Notes: generated from the sequence alone by a model not told the origin. Counted from the first letter of the stretch, positions 8,325 to 15,206 are shown. The stretch: DNA of 17,318 bases from an uncultured cyanobacterium (GCA_945836835.1 CAMAML010000007.1:1-17318), one strand, 5' to 3'. A program made the numbers and translations.

Positions 8325-9161
8325 ATGAACAATACGGCAACAAATTACAATTTAGACATAATCGAGAGCGTCAATCGCAGTCCCGAAAATCTTACTCCCG
8401 ACGGCAAAAGTACGACAAGCGAAGGGATAGGCATTCTCGTCGATATGGCACGTGCCGGCAAGATTGACCCGTGGAATATCGACATCGTGGACGTTACGGA
8501 CAAATACCTCGCACACTTTTGCTCGATGAAATCTCAGGATTTAAGGATTACGGGAAGAACCTATCTTTTTGCCTCAATCCTTCTTAACATGAAGTCCAAA
8601 ATCCTTGACGGGGTTGATGTTTTGCAGTTTCAGGACGCCCCCGAGGATGAATTTTTTGAAGACGATTACCCGGAAGATTACGGTGCGGAAGATTTTGTCC
8701 CGACCGCAAACGCCCAAACAATAGATGATGTGCTTAAACGCAGAACAAGCGTAAGACTGAACAGAAACAGGGTTGTAACTTTGCACGACTTAATCCGCCA
8801 GTTGCAGTTTTATGAAAAATTGGAGCAAAAACAATCACTCAAACAGGCTCACGAACGGGCGAAAAACAGGGTGCGTTCGTATTCAAGGTTAACGCCCGAA
8901 GATTTGATGGACATGGCTCACGAAAACCATATTCAGGATTGCGTCCTGAAATTGAAAGAAAATTTGGTGCAAATTTTTGAACATCAGGAAAAAATTGAGC
9001 TGAACGAGCTTACGCTGCTCGGGATGAACAAGATGAGTGCATACTTGGCGTTGTTGTTTTTGAGTGCCAATTCAAACTACGAATTGGTGCAGGAAGAATT
9101 TTACTCAAGTTTATATGTTGTAAAAGGCAGGGAAAATGGAACAGTTGAAATCCAGAATTGA
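8325..9161 (+). CDS. scpA: Segregation and condensation protein ScpA (kleisin)
   Basis: Kleisin subunit that bridges the SMC heads and binds a ScpB dimer. It has 278 residues. The N-terminal SMC-neck-binding part reads ILVDMARAGKIDPWNIDIVDVTDKYL followed by a helical stretch (GRTYLFASILLNMKSKIL). The usual firmicute opening 'FEGPLDLLLxLI' is replaced by the form I recall from cyanobacterial ScpA. The middle (about 100-130) is acidic, with FFEDDYPEDYGAEDF, and typical of the flexible ScpB-binding linker. The C-terminal winged helix, residues about 210-265, includes LLGMNKMSAYLALLFLSANSNYELVQEEFYSSLYV, matching the family end. The ATG lies 1 bp after smc stops; a GGGAG about 15 bases upstream is rather distant, which fits coupling. 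It overlaps scpB by 26 bp. Confidence 0.93.
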   Translation: MNNTATNYNLDIIESVNRSPENLTPDGKSTTSEGIGILVDMARAGKIDPWNIDIVDVTDKYLAHFCSMKSQDLRITGRTYLFASILLNMKSKILDGVDVLQFQDAPEDEFFEDDYPEDYGAEDFVPTANAQTIDDVLKRRTSVRLNRNRVVTLHDLIRQLQFYEKLEQKQSLKQAHERAKNRVRSYSRLTPEDLMDMAHENHIQDCVLKLKENLVQIFEHQEKIELNELTLLGMNKMSAYLALLFLSANSNYELVQEEFYSSLYVVKGRENGTVEIQN

Positions 9162-9666
9162 GGCGGTTTTGTTTACGACGGCAAAAGCCCTTTCCATAAA
9201 TGAGATTGCGGAAATTTTAGAGGAAGAAAATGTGGAAAAAGTCGAAGAAGCCATGTTAGAATTAATTATGGACTACTCGTCCCGCTCGGGTGCGTTGGAA
9301 ATCGACGACGAGAACGGATACATCCTCCAAGTTAAGGAAGAACATATGGATATTGTCGAAAAACTTTGTCCCGTGGAACTTCGTCCCGCAACTCTCAAAA
9401 CGCTTGCCGTAATCGCTCTTAAAGAGCCGATAAGGCAAACAGATTTGAAAGAACTCAGAGGTTCGACCGCATACGAACACATTCAGGAACTCCTTGACAA
9501 AAACCTGATAAGCAGAACCAGAGATAAAAACGGCAGAAGCTACAATATCAAAACGACACAGAAGTTTGCGGAATACTTTAAACTTCAGGGGGACACCAGA
9601 GCTCTCGTAAAATTGCTGGAAGCTGAAAAGGAGAACAATAAAATAAATGAGAAAGACCACCAATAA
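9136..9666 (+). CDS. scpB: Segregation and condensation protein ScpB
   Basis: Winged-helix subunit that dimerises and loads on ScpA in the SMC-ScpAB complex. It has 176 residues, normal for ScpB. The first winged helix begins at KSRIEAVLFTTAKALSINEIAEIL. The second contains the family signature RPATLKTLAVIALKEPIRQTDLKELRG, then HIQELLDKNLISRTRDKNGRSYNIKTTQKFAEYFKL. The charged tail KEKDHQ-like end is short. The ATG at 9136 is inside the scpA reading frame with GGGAAA immediately upstream, and the gene overlaps the next gene by 20 bp. This nested arrangement implies a single transcript and coordinated subunit dosage. Confidence 0.94.
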   Translation: MEQLKSRIEAVLFTTAKALSINEIAEILEEENVEKVEEAMLELIMDYSSRSGALEIDDENGYILQVKEEHMDIVEKLCPVELRPATLKTLAVIALKEPIRQTDLKELRGSTAYEHIQELLDKNLISRTRDKNGRSYNIKTTQKFAEYFKLQGDTRALVKLLEAEKENNKINEKDHQ

Positions 9667-10993
9667 AAGAAATATTTTTATAATGATTGTCATAATTTTG
9701 CTCCTTATCGGTGCAAAATTATTTGCTCCCGACTATTTTTTCAATGTCGGAATGAAAAGTTTTGAAAAGAAAGATTACGAAAATGCTAACGTCAACTTTC
9801 ATAAAGCCCTGATACTCTCGCCGAGTAACGAGGATTTTAGGTACTATTATCTCCAAACTTTGGCAAAATTTAAGCCTACATACGAAATCCAAAAGAAAAT
9901 GTTTCAATTTGCAAACGACGAATATAACGACAGCGCCCATGTCTTTGCGGGGATACAGGTAAATTCGTGGAGAGATAATCTGATGAGAATGTACGGCTCG
10001 AATTACATCGAACAGGTTCCGATGAACAGCACGATTATAAGGTGGAATATTGCGACTTTTCCGCTGAAAGTTTATATCGGCTCAAAGAAGGATTTGCAGG
10101 TTCCGGAATATTACATCAGTTCCGTGATGAAGGCTTTCGGGCAGTGGACTTCGTCTTCGGGATTTTTGAAGTTTAACTTTATGGATAATCCCGACAATGC
10201 GGATATTCTCGTTGCTTTTGATGAACTTCCGAACGCCTGCGACGAAAGAGGTTGCAAGTACGTTGTGGGGCATACCGAACCCGTATACAGAGGCAATGTA
10301 CTCAAACGAATGATTATTACGATTTACGATAAAGACGCAAACGGAAGTTATTTTTCGGATATGGAACTTTATAATACAATCTTGCACGAAATCGGGCATG
10401 CCCTTGGGGTTATGGGGCATAGTTACAGCACAAACGACCTTATGTATATGGGAAATCAGGTAGGAGCTACCAATCCGCTTTTGATTAAGTACAGAAGTGA
10501 TTTTCAATATATCTCGTATCAGGACATTAATACGATAAGATTACTTTATAACCTTGTTCCCGACATTACGAACGTTCCGGTGGACGACAAAAGCCTTGAC
10601 AAGCTGATTTATCCGCCGATAGTTCTCGGCAACTCCACCACTATAGCAAAACGTAAGCTCAAAGAAGCTAAAGAGTACGTTTTACAGGCACCGGATTTGC
10701 CTAACGGCTATATAGAATTGGGAATAGCATACGAAGGTTTGGATAAAGTCAACAAAGCAGCGGAAGCCTTTACGACGGCGTTTAACAAATCTAAAACGGA
10801 TAATGACAGGTATATATCGCTCTACAATCTTGCGGCAATGTACCTTAACAGGAATAACCAAAAACTTGCACTTGACTATGCAAAGCAGGCACAGAAGATA
10901 ATAGATACGGACGACATCCGAGAGCTTATCGGGAATATAGAACACGCCGCAACGACAAAGTCAAAACCGTTTTGGAGTGGCTTTATGAAGTAG
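9647..10993 (+). CDS. Membrane-anchored matrixin-like metalloprotease with TPR repeats
   Basis: Predicted zinc endopeptidase facing the periplasm or exterior. A basic start (MRKTTNKR) precedes one hydrophobic helix at about 10-26 with no obvious cleavage site, so it is probably an uncleaved anchor. A TPR-like pair follows (about 32-66). The metzincin domain covers about 130-305: HEIGHALGVMGHS (zinc ligands His247, His251 and probably His258, catalytic Glu248), a Met-turn NDLMYM, and SYQDINTIRLLYNL as the closing helix. The C-terminal 325-435 contains further TPR-like repeats (GYIELGIAYEGLDKVNKAAEAF and LAAMYLNRNNQKLALDYAKQAQ). An AAGGAG sits 13 bases before the ATG. The start lies inside scpB, so it is expressed with the condensin genes, although no functional link is known. 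Substrate and physiological role are unknown. It is the last gene of the operon. Confidence 0.8.
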   Translation: MRKTTNKRNIFIMIVIILLLIGAKLFAPDYFFNVGMKSFEKKDYENANVNFHKALILSPSNEDFRYYYLQTLAKFKPTYEIQKKMFQFANDEYNDSAHVFAGIQVNSWRDNLMRMYGSNYIEQVPMNSTIIRWNIATFPLKVYIGSKKDLQVPEYYISSVMKAFGQWTSSSGFLKFNFMDNPDNADILVAFDELPNACDERGCKYVVGHTEPVYRGNVLKRMIITIYDKDANGSYFSDMELYNTILHEIGHALGVMGHSYSTNDLMYMGNQVGATNPLLIKYRSDFQYISYQDINTIRLLYNLVPDITNVPVDDKSLDKLIYPPIVLGNSTTIAKRKLKEAKEYVLQAPDLPNGYIELGIAYEGLDKVNKAAEAFTTAFNKSKTDNDRYISLYNLAAMYLNRNNQKLALDYAKQAQKIIDTDDIRELIGNIEHAATTKSKPFWSGFMK

Positions 10994-11002
10994 ATTTTTC
11001 AA

Positions 11003-11034
11003 TATTTTTATCCGCCATGTGGCTAATAAAAATA
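11003..11034. other. AT-rich inverted repeat downstream of the metalloprotease gene
   Basis: TATTTTTAT at 11003-11011 pairs perfectly with ATAAAAATA at 11026-11034. Inside, GCC and GGC pair around an ATGT loop, with a 2 by 2 internal mismatch. It lies 10 bases past the metalloprotease stop, where a terminator would be expected. Neither strand has a clear U-run after the stem, so termination is uncertain. Confidence 0.35.
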
Positions 11035-11063
11035 GCAAAAGCCGTAAAAATTGAACGACACAA

Positions 11064-11168
11064 AATTACCGTAACTTTAACCCTTCTCCCTACGAGAGTC
11101 CATAATTACGGGTAATTGGCACTCGTGCGATGCCCTAATTCCCCGATAAAACTTAGTAACTTAGTCAC
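11064..11168 (-). repeat. Dispersed inverted-repeat element, copy A (one terminus missing)
   Basis: Read on the minus strand this copy begins with AGTGACTAAGT, then AAGTTTTATC, GGGCATCG, and GTGCCAATTACCCGTAA, in the same order as copy B at 15144-15303. It also has a TCTC/GAGA hairpin at the same relative place. The second terminal repeat is not found, so the copy looks truncated or decayed. Its outer end is 5 bases from the fliR stop codon. The rest of the 180 bp gap (10994-11173) holds the AT-rich inverted repeat at 11003-11034 and no gene. Confidence 0.6.
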
Positions 11169-11173
11169 TAACT

Positions 11174-11962
11174 CTAAAAAATATGTGCATAGCTCAAAAA
11201 GTAGTCGCTGATAACGTTCAGTAACATCGGCATTATCCACATCAAAATTGCCGCCCCGAATACGGGCTTGAACAGAAAGCTCAGTTGGAAAACGTTTACC
11301 TGAGGTGCGGTTTTTGAAATTACACCAAGGATAATGTCCTGCCCTAACGTCGCCAAAAGTACCGGCGATGCAATCTGAAGCCCCATATACAAAACATTTG
11401 AAGACATCTTTATCAGAAAATCGGGGTTTACAAGTTGTTTAAGCGGGACAATCGTTGCATATACGGGAAATATCTCAAAACTTCTCACAAGTGCCTGTAT
11501 GAGCCAATAAATTCCGCCAAGCTCAATGAAAATAAGCAATCCCAAAAGTGAAATAAGTTTTGTTAAAATCGAAACCTGCGACGAAGTCGTCGGGTCAAGT
11601 ACCATTGCGGACGAAAGCCCCATTTGCATGTTTATCATATCCGCCCCCGCATCTATTGCAAGGATTATGAGTTGTGCCAAGTATCCTAGCATCGCACCAA
11701 CCGCAAAATTCAGGATAATTGAAAGCAACATTGTGCTTTTTACCGCCTGCGGGTCAGGGGTAGAAATCGGTATCACCGCAACAAGGATGAACGTAAACAT
11801 CAGGGCGAGAGCAAGTTTCACCATGCCGGGTATTTCTTTTCGGTTAAAGACGGGGGCAAGCCTGAAGAACCCCAAAATTCTGCAAAAAATGTAGATGCCC
11901 GCAACTAAGCAGGTATCAAATTTCGGGATAATTTTTGCAAGCTCAACATAAAATCCGTCCAT
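11174..11962 (-). CDS. fliR: Flagellar export apparatus protein FliR
   Basis: Inner-membrane component of the type III export gate (FliPQR core) of the flagellum. It has 262 residues with about six hydrophobic segments, the usual FliR length. Recognisable stretches are IFCRILGFFRLAPVFNRKEIPGMVKLALALMFTF near the start and QMGLSSAMVLDPTTSSQVSILTKLISLLGLLIFIELGG, the FliR hallmark. The C-terminal part (ASPVLLATLGQDIILGVISKTAPQVNVFQLSFLFKPVFGAAIL) is also typical. The ATG has AGGAGA about 11 bases upstream. It is the last gene of the minus-strand fli cluster and starts 8 bp after fliQ. flhB and flhA, which often follow, are not in this window. The type III secretion homologue SctT is the alternative; a neighbouring fliO argues for the flagellar form. 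Confidence 0.93.
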   Translation of the reverse strand: MDGFYVELAKIIPKFDTCLVAGIYIFCRILGFFRLAPVFNRKEIPGMVKLALALMFTFILVAVIPISTPDPQAVKSTMLLSIILNFAVGAMLGYLAQLIILAIDAGADMINMQMGLSSAMVLDPTTSSQVSILTKLISLLGLLIFIELGGIYWLIQALVRSFEIFPVYATIVPLKQLVNPDFLIKMSSNVLYMGLQIASPVLLATLGQDIILGVISKTAPQVNVFQLSFLFKPVFGAAILMWIMPMLLNVISDYFLSYAHIF

Positions 11963-11970
11963 AACCAGAC

Positions 11971-12468
11971 TTATCTCCTGTTAATCGTTCTTGTTTCAAG
12001 AAGGTCGGGTTGAGGGTTCTCGACTCTGTTTGAACGCCTGTTCCTCGGAATTTCGGTATTATTTAAAAACGGAGGTCTGTTCGGATGTTTCATAATGTAT
12101 TCGACATCACTCGGGTCTTTCATGCTGTGGATATTCGATGCGGAATTGCCCATTGGGGTGGTGTATTTGTGGTAATCCGCCGACAAAACGTAGGTGTCGT
12201 TCTTCGGTACAACATTGAACGCAAGTCCCATGCCTTCTATAAAAAGGTTGTTCAAAACTTTTATGAACCCGAACCCGCCGATGATAATTACGAGAAAAAC
12301 GCCCAAAATTTTCGGAGCCGCCGCAATGGTTTGCTCCTGAACCTGTGTTACTGCCTGCAAAATACCGACGACAAGCCCTATCCCCGCCGCAACGAGTACG
12401 CACGGCATCGATATGGTAAGCATTACCAAAAAACCTTTTGCAAGATATTGTGCCAAAATTTCTACCAT
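11971..12468 (-). CDS. fliQ: Flagellar export apparatus protein FliQ with long C-terminal extension
   Basis: Small export-gate subunit that packs around FliP and FliR. Residues 1-89 are a complete FliQ with two membrane helices (about 14-37 and 54-76) and the signature GLVVGILQAVTQVQEQTIAAAPKILGVFLV, ending in FIEGMGLAFNVVPK. FliQ normally stops here at about 89 residues. This one continues in frame for about 76 more hydrophilic residues, rich in Asn, Pro and Arg (NRRSNRVENPQPDLLETR), with no recognisable domain. The tail probably lies in the cytoplasm or at the ring's cytoplasmic side, which is an inference. GAGGTT lies 8 bases before the ATG. fliP ends 23 bp upstream and fliR starts 8 bp downstream, so the extension is squeezed inside a tight operon and not an artefact of a missed gene on the same strand. 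Confidence 0.92.
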   Translation of the reverse strand: MVEILAQYLAKGFLVMLTISMPCVLVAAGIGLVVGILQAVTQVQEQTIAAAPKILGVFLVIIIGGFGFIKVLNNLFIEGMGLAFNVVPKNDTYVLSADYHKYTTPMGNSASNIHSMKDPSDVEYIMKHPNRPPFLNNTEIPRNRRSNRVENPQPDLLETRTINRR

Positions 12469-12491
12469 ATTTCTAACCTCGTAACGCTTTC

Positions 12492-13133
12492 TTAGTTGTA
12501 ACTCGTAACCAATCCCTGTACAATCAACGCCCAGCCGTCTACCGCAATAAATATAAGTAGCTTAAACGGGAGTGAAATAATTGTCGGAGATAACATAAAC
12601 ATACCAAGAGCAAGCAAAATGTTTGCGATAACCAAGTCCAAAACGATAAACGGAACAAAGATTACGAACCCGATTTCAAATGCGGTCTTGAGTTCGCTCA
12701 TAATGTACGCCGGTGCGACTTCCCAAAGCGTTATTTCGTCGGGAGTTTCGGGCTGACGGTGTTTTGAGAGCTGTACAAAAAACTCCAAATCGCTTTCTCT
12801 GGTCTGTTTCATCATAAATTCTTTCAAAGGTTTTGAACCCTCTTCAAGTGCCAGCACCATATTCTGCGTTTTTTGGTAAGGAATGTTTCCCATATCGTAC
12901 ATCTTTTGAAAGGTCGGTCCCATGGTAAAGAAAGTCAAAATCATCGAAAGCCCGATGATAACTATTGAAGGCGGGACGGATTGAGTACCCATTGCGGTTT
13001 TGAGCATCGAAAATACGATAACAAATCTCAAAAAACTTGTCATACAACAAAACACAAGCGGAATGAGGGAAAACACCGTCATCACGACCAACATTTGTAT
13101 TACGGGATTTATGTCTTTTATTACGCTTTCCAT
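12492..13133 (-). CDS. fliP: Flagellar export apparatus protein FliP
   Basis: Core of the flagellar type III export channel, in the inner membrane within the MS ring. It has 213 residues and about four membrane helices. Family sequences are clear: IPLVFCCMTSFLRFVIVFSMLKTAMGTQSVPPSIVIIGLSMILTFF in the first half, and in the second TPDEITLWEVAPAYIMSELKTAFEIGFVIFVPFIVLDLVIANILLALGMFMLSP with SLPFKLLIFIAVDGWALI. The N-terminal cleavable signal peptide seen in enterobacterial FliP (245 residues) is absent; the protein begins just before the first helix. An AGAGG lies about 12 bases before the ATG. It lies between fliO (14 bp upstream) and fliQ (23 bp downstream), the standard fliOPQR order. Confidence 0.96.
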   Translation of the reverse strand: MESVIKDINPVIQMLVVMTVFSLIPLVFCCMTSFLRFVIVFSMLKTAMGTQSVPPSIVIIGLSMILTFFTMGPTFQKMYDMGNIPYQKTQNMVLALEEGSKPLKEFMMKQTRESDLEFFVQLSKHRQPETPDEITLWEVAPAYIMSELKTAFEIGFVIFVPFIVLDLVIANILLALGMFMLSPTIISLPFKLLIFIAVDGWALIVQGLVTSYN

Positions 13134-13147
13134 GCCTGTTTAAACCT

Positions 13148-13723
13148 CTATTCGTTAATCTTTTTGAGCATATTTCTGATAACGCTCTGTTGCCTATTGA
13201 GCTTTTTGTCCTTAAAATCAACTATAACCGGCAACTCTTCTACGCTTGGGGATTTTTTCTTGTCGAAAGTTTTCACCTCTTGAGCTTGACTTTGGGGAAC
13301 TTGCTCCCCCGAAACTTTTTCCGCAGGCTTTTGCACTCTTGGAAACGGCTGTTTTACCACATTTTTTTTCGGATAAATTAAATCCAACGGATCCGTTGAA
13401 CTCGTATTTATAACCTCATTACTCATCTTGGTTTCAGAACTTGCTTTTTTGGTGACAGAAATATTTTTACCGTCGTCAAGCTTTGCGATAAGCGAGGTTT
13501 TGTCGACGTCTGAGGCTATGAGAAACCGTTCTTCGCCGGCTCTTACGACGTAGAGAGTTTTTCTCGGTGCGATTGACATTGCCTCTTCTATCTCCAACGA
13601 TTTCCCGCCGTTTTTTCCGCCACCCGCAAAGCCCGCCGTCTTCTTGTACACCATCAGTGCAAAGAAAATAAGCCCGAGCATCGCCATCGTGTATACGGCA
13701 AAATTTATCACATATCCGCCCAT
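13148..13723 (-). CDS. fliO: Flagellar biosynthesis protein FliO-like, with long cytoplasmic tail
   Basis: FliO assists assembly of the FliP ring and is found in flagellar but not virulence type III systems. The 191 residues start with one membrane helix (about 5-27, VYTMAMLGLIFFALMVY). A short conserved beta domain at about 43-90 reads LEIEEAMSIAPRKTLYVVRAGEERFLIASD, matching the FliO pattern. The remaining 100 residues are polar and low in complexity (Lys, Ser, Pro, Gln) and end in a basic helix, NRQQSVIRNMLKKINE. AAGGGAGAG precedes the ATG with good spacing. It sits between the two-SpoA protein and fliP. FliO is poorly conserved, so the call rests on the motif, topology and position together. 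Confidence 0.82.
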   Translation of the reverse strand: MGGYVINFAVYTMAMLGLIFFALMVYKKTAGFAGGGKNGGKSLEIEEAMSIAPRKTLYVVRAGEERFLIASDVDKTSLIAKLDDGKNISVTKKASSETKMSNEVINTSSTDPLDLIYPKKNVVKQPFPRVQKPAEKVSGEQVPQSQAQEVKTFDKKKSPSVEELPVIVDFKDKKLNRQQSVIRNMLKKINE

Positions 13724-13747
13724 TTTAACTCTCCCTTAAAACTTCGT

Positions 13748-14974
13748 TTAAATATCTTCATCTTCGAGTTCAAAATCACTGTAATCAAACTCTTCTTCTT
13801 CGTCTCCGCCACCTTCTCCGTGTTCGCCTTCACTGCCGGTATTATGCTCTTCGGAAACTTGCTCTTCCTCGTAGTCCTCGATGTTGGTGCCTCCTTCTTC
13901 CGAGTCGGTAAGCTCTGCGTTTTGGAATACAGGCTGTACGGGCTGCTTGGATTTTTCTTCGATGTCCAAAACCTTCACGCCGTACCTGTCGTTCACGATG
14001 ACAAGCTCGCCATGCCCGATGATTTTGTTTTCTACACGCAGAGAAATTTTGTTTTCGTAAAGTGCGGCAACATCGATAACCTGCCCCAGCTCAATTTTCT
14101 TCAAATCCCCGAGGGAAATCTTTACGGGATCGAGTTCTGCGTACATATCGACCTCAATGCTGTCCCATAGGTTTTTTACCACAGGTTTTTTGCTCATATC
14201 TAAACCTCCATCGTTTTCATTAAAGGGTAATTCTATTTCCATATTCGGTCTAACCAAGACCGTCATATTTTCGTGCAATATATCAAGTTTAATTTTTTGA
14301 ATATTGCTCTCTTCAAAAACTATTAAATCGCCGACTTCAAGCTCTTTCAGTTCTTTCACGGTAAACCGTGTTTTACCGATTTCGAGCCTTACTTGTGTCG
14401 GGCATACGTAAAAATCTTCAAACTCAAACTTATCCACGCTTGTCTCAATTTTTTTCGGCGAAAGCCTACCGTCGGGAACCGAGATGATAAACCTACCCGA
14501 AACATTTTCTTCTTCGTCTTTGATGACAAAGGTCAGGTGGGTCATGTCAAAATTTGTTCTGACAAAGTTTACGGTTGGTGGCGGATCGAGAAACTGGGAG
14601 GTAACTTTAAAGACGTAGTCGTTAAACGCCGTCAAAACCGCCTGCTCGAGCCGTGTAATCTTGTTTATGTCAAACGGTCTGCCGAGTCGTCCCAACCCTT
14701 TGTTCAAGAGTAAAGATATTGCTCCGCCCGAGATACGCAAATACATTTCGTAAAACTTATCTATGCGGACTTTTGTCACAAAATAGCACTCTTTGTCCTG
14801 AAGCAGGTTGATGTTTTTGCTCACTCCGATAAGCTCGCACCTCAAACCCGGCTTGAAAAAGTTGTCGACAGCCTTTGCAAGTGCGGGCGGGTAGAGCTTT
14901 TTAAACCAGTCGTACTCCATAAATAATGCACTCGGGCTTTCGATTTTATTCTTTTTTTCGCTAACTTTTACCAA
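13748..14974 (-). CDS. Flagellar switch protein, FliM/FliN-like with two SpoA domains
   Basis: Predicted C-ring (rotor/switch) component. The C-terminal SpoA domain at about 268-338 is a good FliN (LWDSIEVDMYAELDPVKISLGDLKKIELGQVIDV, then GHGELVIVNDRYGVKVLDI). A weaker SpoA-like domain precedes it at 188-255 (YVCPTQVRLEIGKTRFTVKELKELEVGDLIVF). The first 180 residues resemble a divergent FliM/SctQ N-terminal part, without the FliM CheY-binding motif 'LSQxEIDxLL'. The last 50 residues are a strongly acidic Glu/Asp/Gly tail. Two SpoA domains in one chain is the SctQ/HrcQ plan of virulence systems, but fliO next door indicates a flagellum. Initiation appears to be TTG at 14974, with AGGA four bases ahead; the next ATG (residue 19) has no ribosome site. 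It is the first gene of the fli operon. Confidence 0.75.
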   Translation of the reverse strand: MVKVSEKKNKIESPSALFMEYDWFKKLYPPALAKAVDNFFKPGLRCELIGVSKNINLLQDKECYFVTKVRIDKFYEMYLRISGGAISLLLNKGLGRLGRPFDINKITRLEQAVLTAFNDYVFKVTSQFLDPPPTVNFVRTNFDMTHLTFVIKDEEENVSGRFIISVPDGRLSPKKIETSVDKFEFEDFYVCPTQVRLEIGKTRFTVKELKELEVGDLIVFEESNIQKIKLDILHENMTVLVRPNMEIELPFNENDGGLDMSKKPVVKNLWDSIEVDMYAELDPVKISLGDLKKIELGQVIDVAALYENKISLRVENKIIGHGELVIVNDRYGVKVLDIEEKSKQPVQPVFQNAELTDSEEGGTNIEDYEEEQVSEEHNTGSEGEHGEGGGDEEEEFDYSDFELEDEDI

Positions 14975-15038
14975 CTTTTCCTATCCCTCTGACAAGTCTG
15001 TTGCTAATATCTCCCAATAATACAATAGATGATTTTTG

Positions 15039-15055
15039 GATTGATTACATCAATC
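15039..15055. promoter_or_regulatory. Operator-like dyad at the fli operon start site
   Basis: GATTGAT-TAC-ATCAATC is a perfect 7 bp inverted repeat with a 3 bp centre. It overlaps the downstream edge of the predicted -10 box and the expected transcription start (about 15047), which is a typical repressor position. No regulator is identified. Confidence 0.4.
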
Positions 15056-15083
15056 TATATATCGATTTTTTCAAAAATGTCAA
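15054..15083 (-). promoter_or_regulatory. Sigma-70-type promoter for the fli operon
   Basis: On the minus strand a perfect TTGACA (15083-15078) is followed after 18 bp by TATAGA (15059-15054, 4 of 6). Transcription would begin near 15047, about 70 bases before the TTG start of the two-SpoA gene. No better promoter is seen in 14975-15100. Confidence 0.5.
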
Positions 15084-15206
15084 GAAAGATTTTTTTTGAA
15101 GCGAATAAGTGTGACATCGCGGGGCATTAAACGAAGCTCGGTTAAGTGAATAAGTGCCTAAGTTGTATCAGTTAATTTGGCACTAATACAATGCCCCAAT
15201 AAAGGT

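Noticed and set aside
11003..11034. Bidirectional rho-independent terminator between the protease gene and fliR
   Set aside because: The stem is AT-rich with an internal mismatch, and neither strand has a U-run directly after it. It is listed only as an inverted repeat.
12085..12495. Plus-strand 136-residue open frame opposite fliQ
   Set aside because: Antisense to a clear FliQ; basic and His/Tyr-rich composition with no domain. It does not explain the FliQ extension as a coding overlap, because no ribosome site or homology supports it.
13820..14170. Plus-strand 116-residue open frame with a signal-peptide-like start, opposite the two-SpoA gene
   Set aside because: The hydrophobic start is the mirror of the acidic Glu/Asp tail codons of the real gene (gaa/gac read in reverse), so it is a composition artefact.
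11174..14974. Virulence-type (non-flagellar) type III secretion operon, because of the SctQ-like two-SpoA protein
   Set aside because: fliO is present in the usual fliOPQR order and is not part of virulence systems. The two-SpoA plan is kept as a separate observation.
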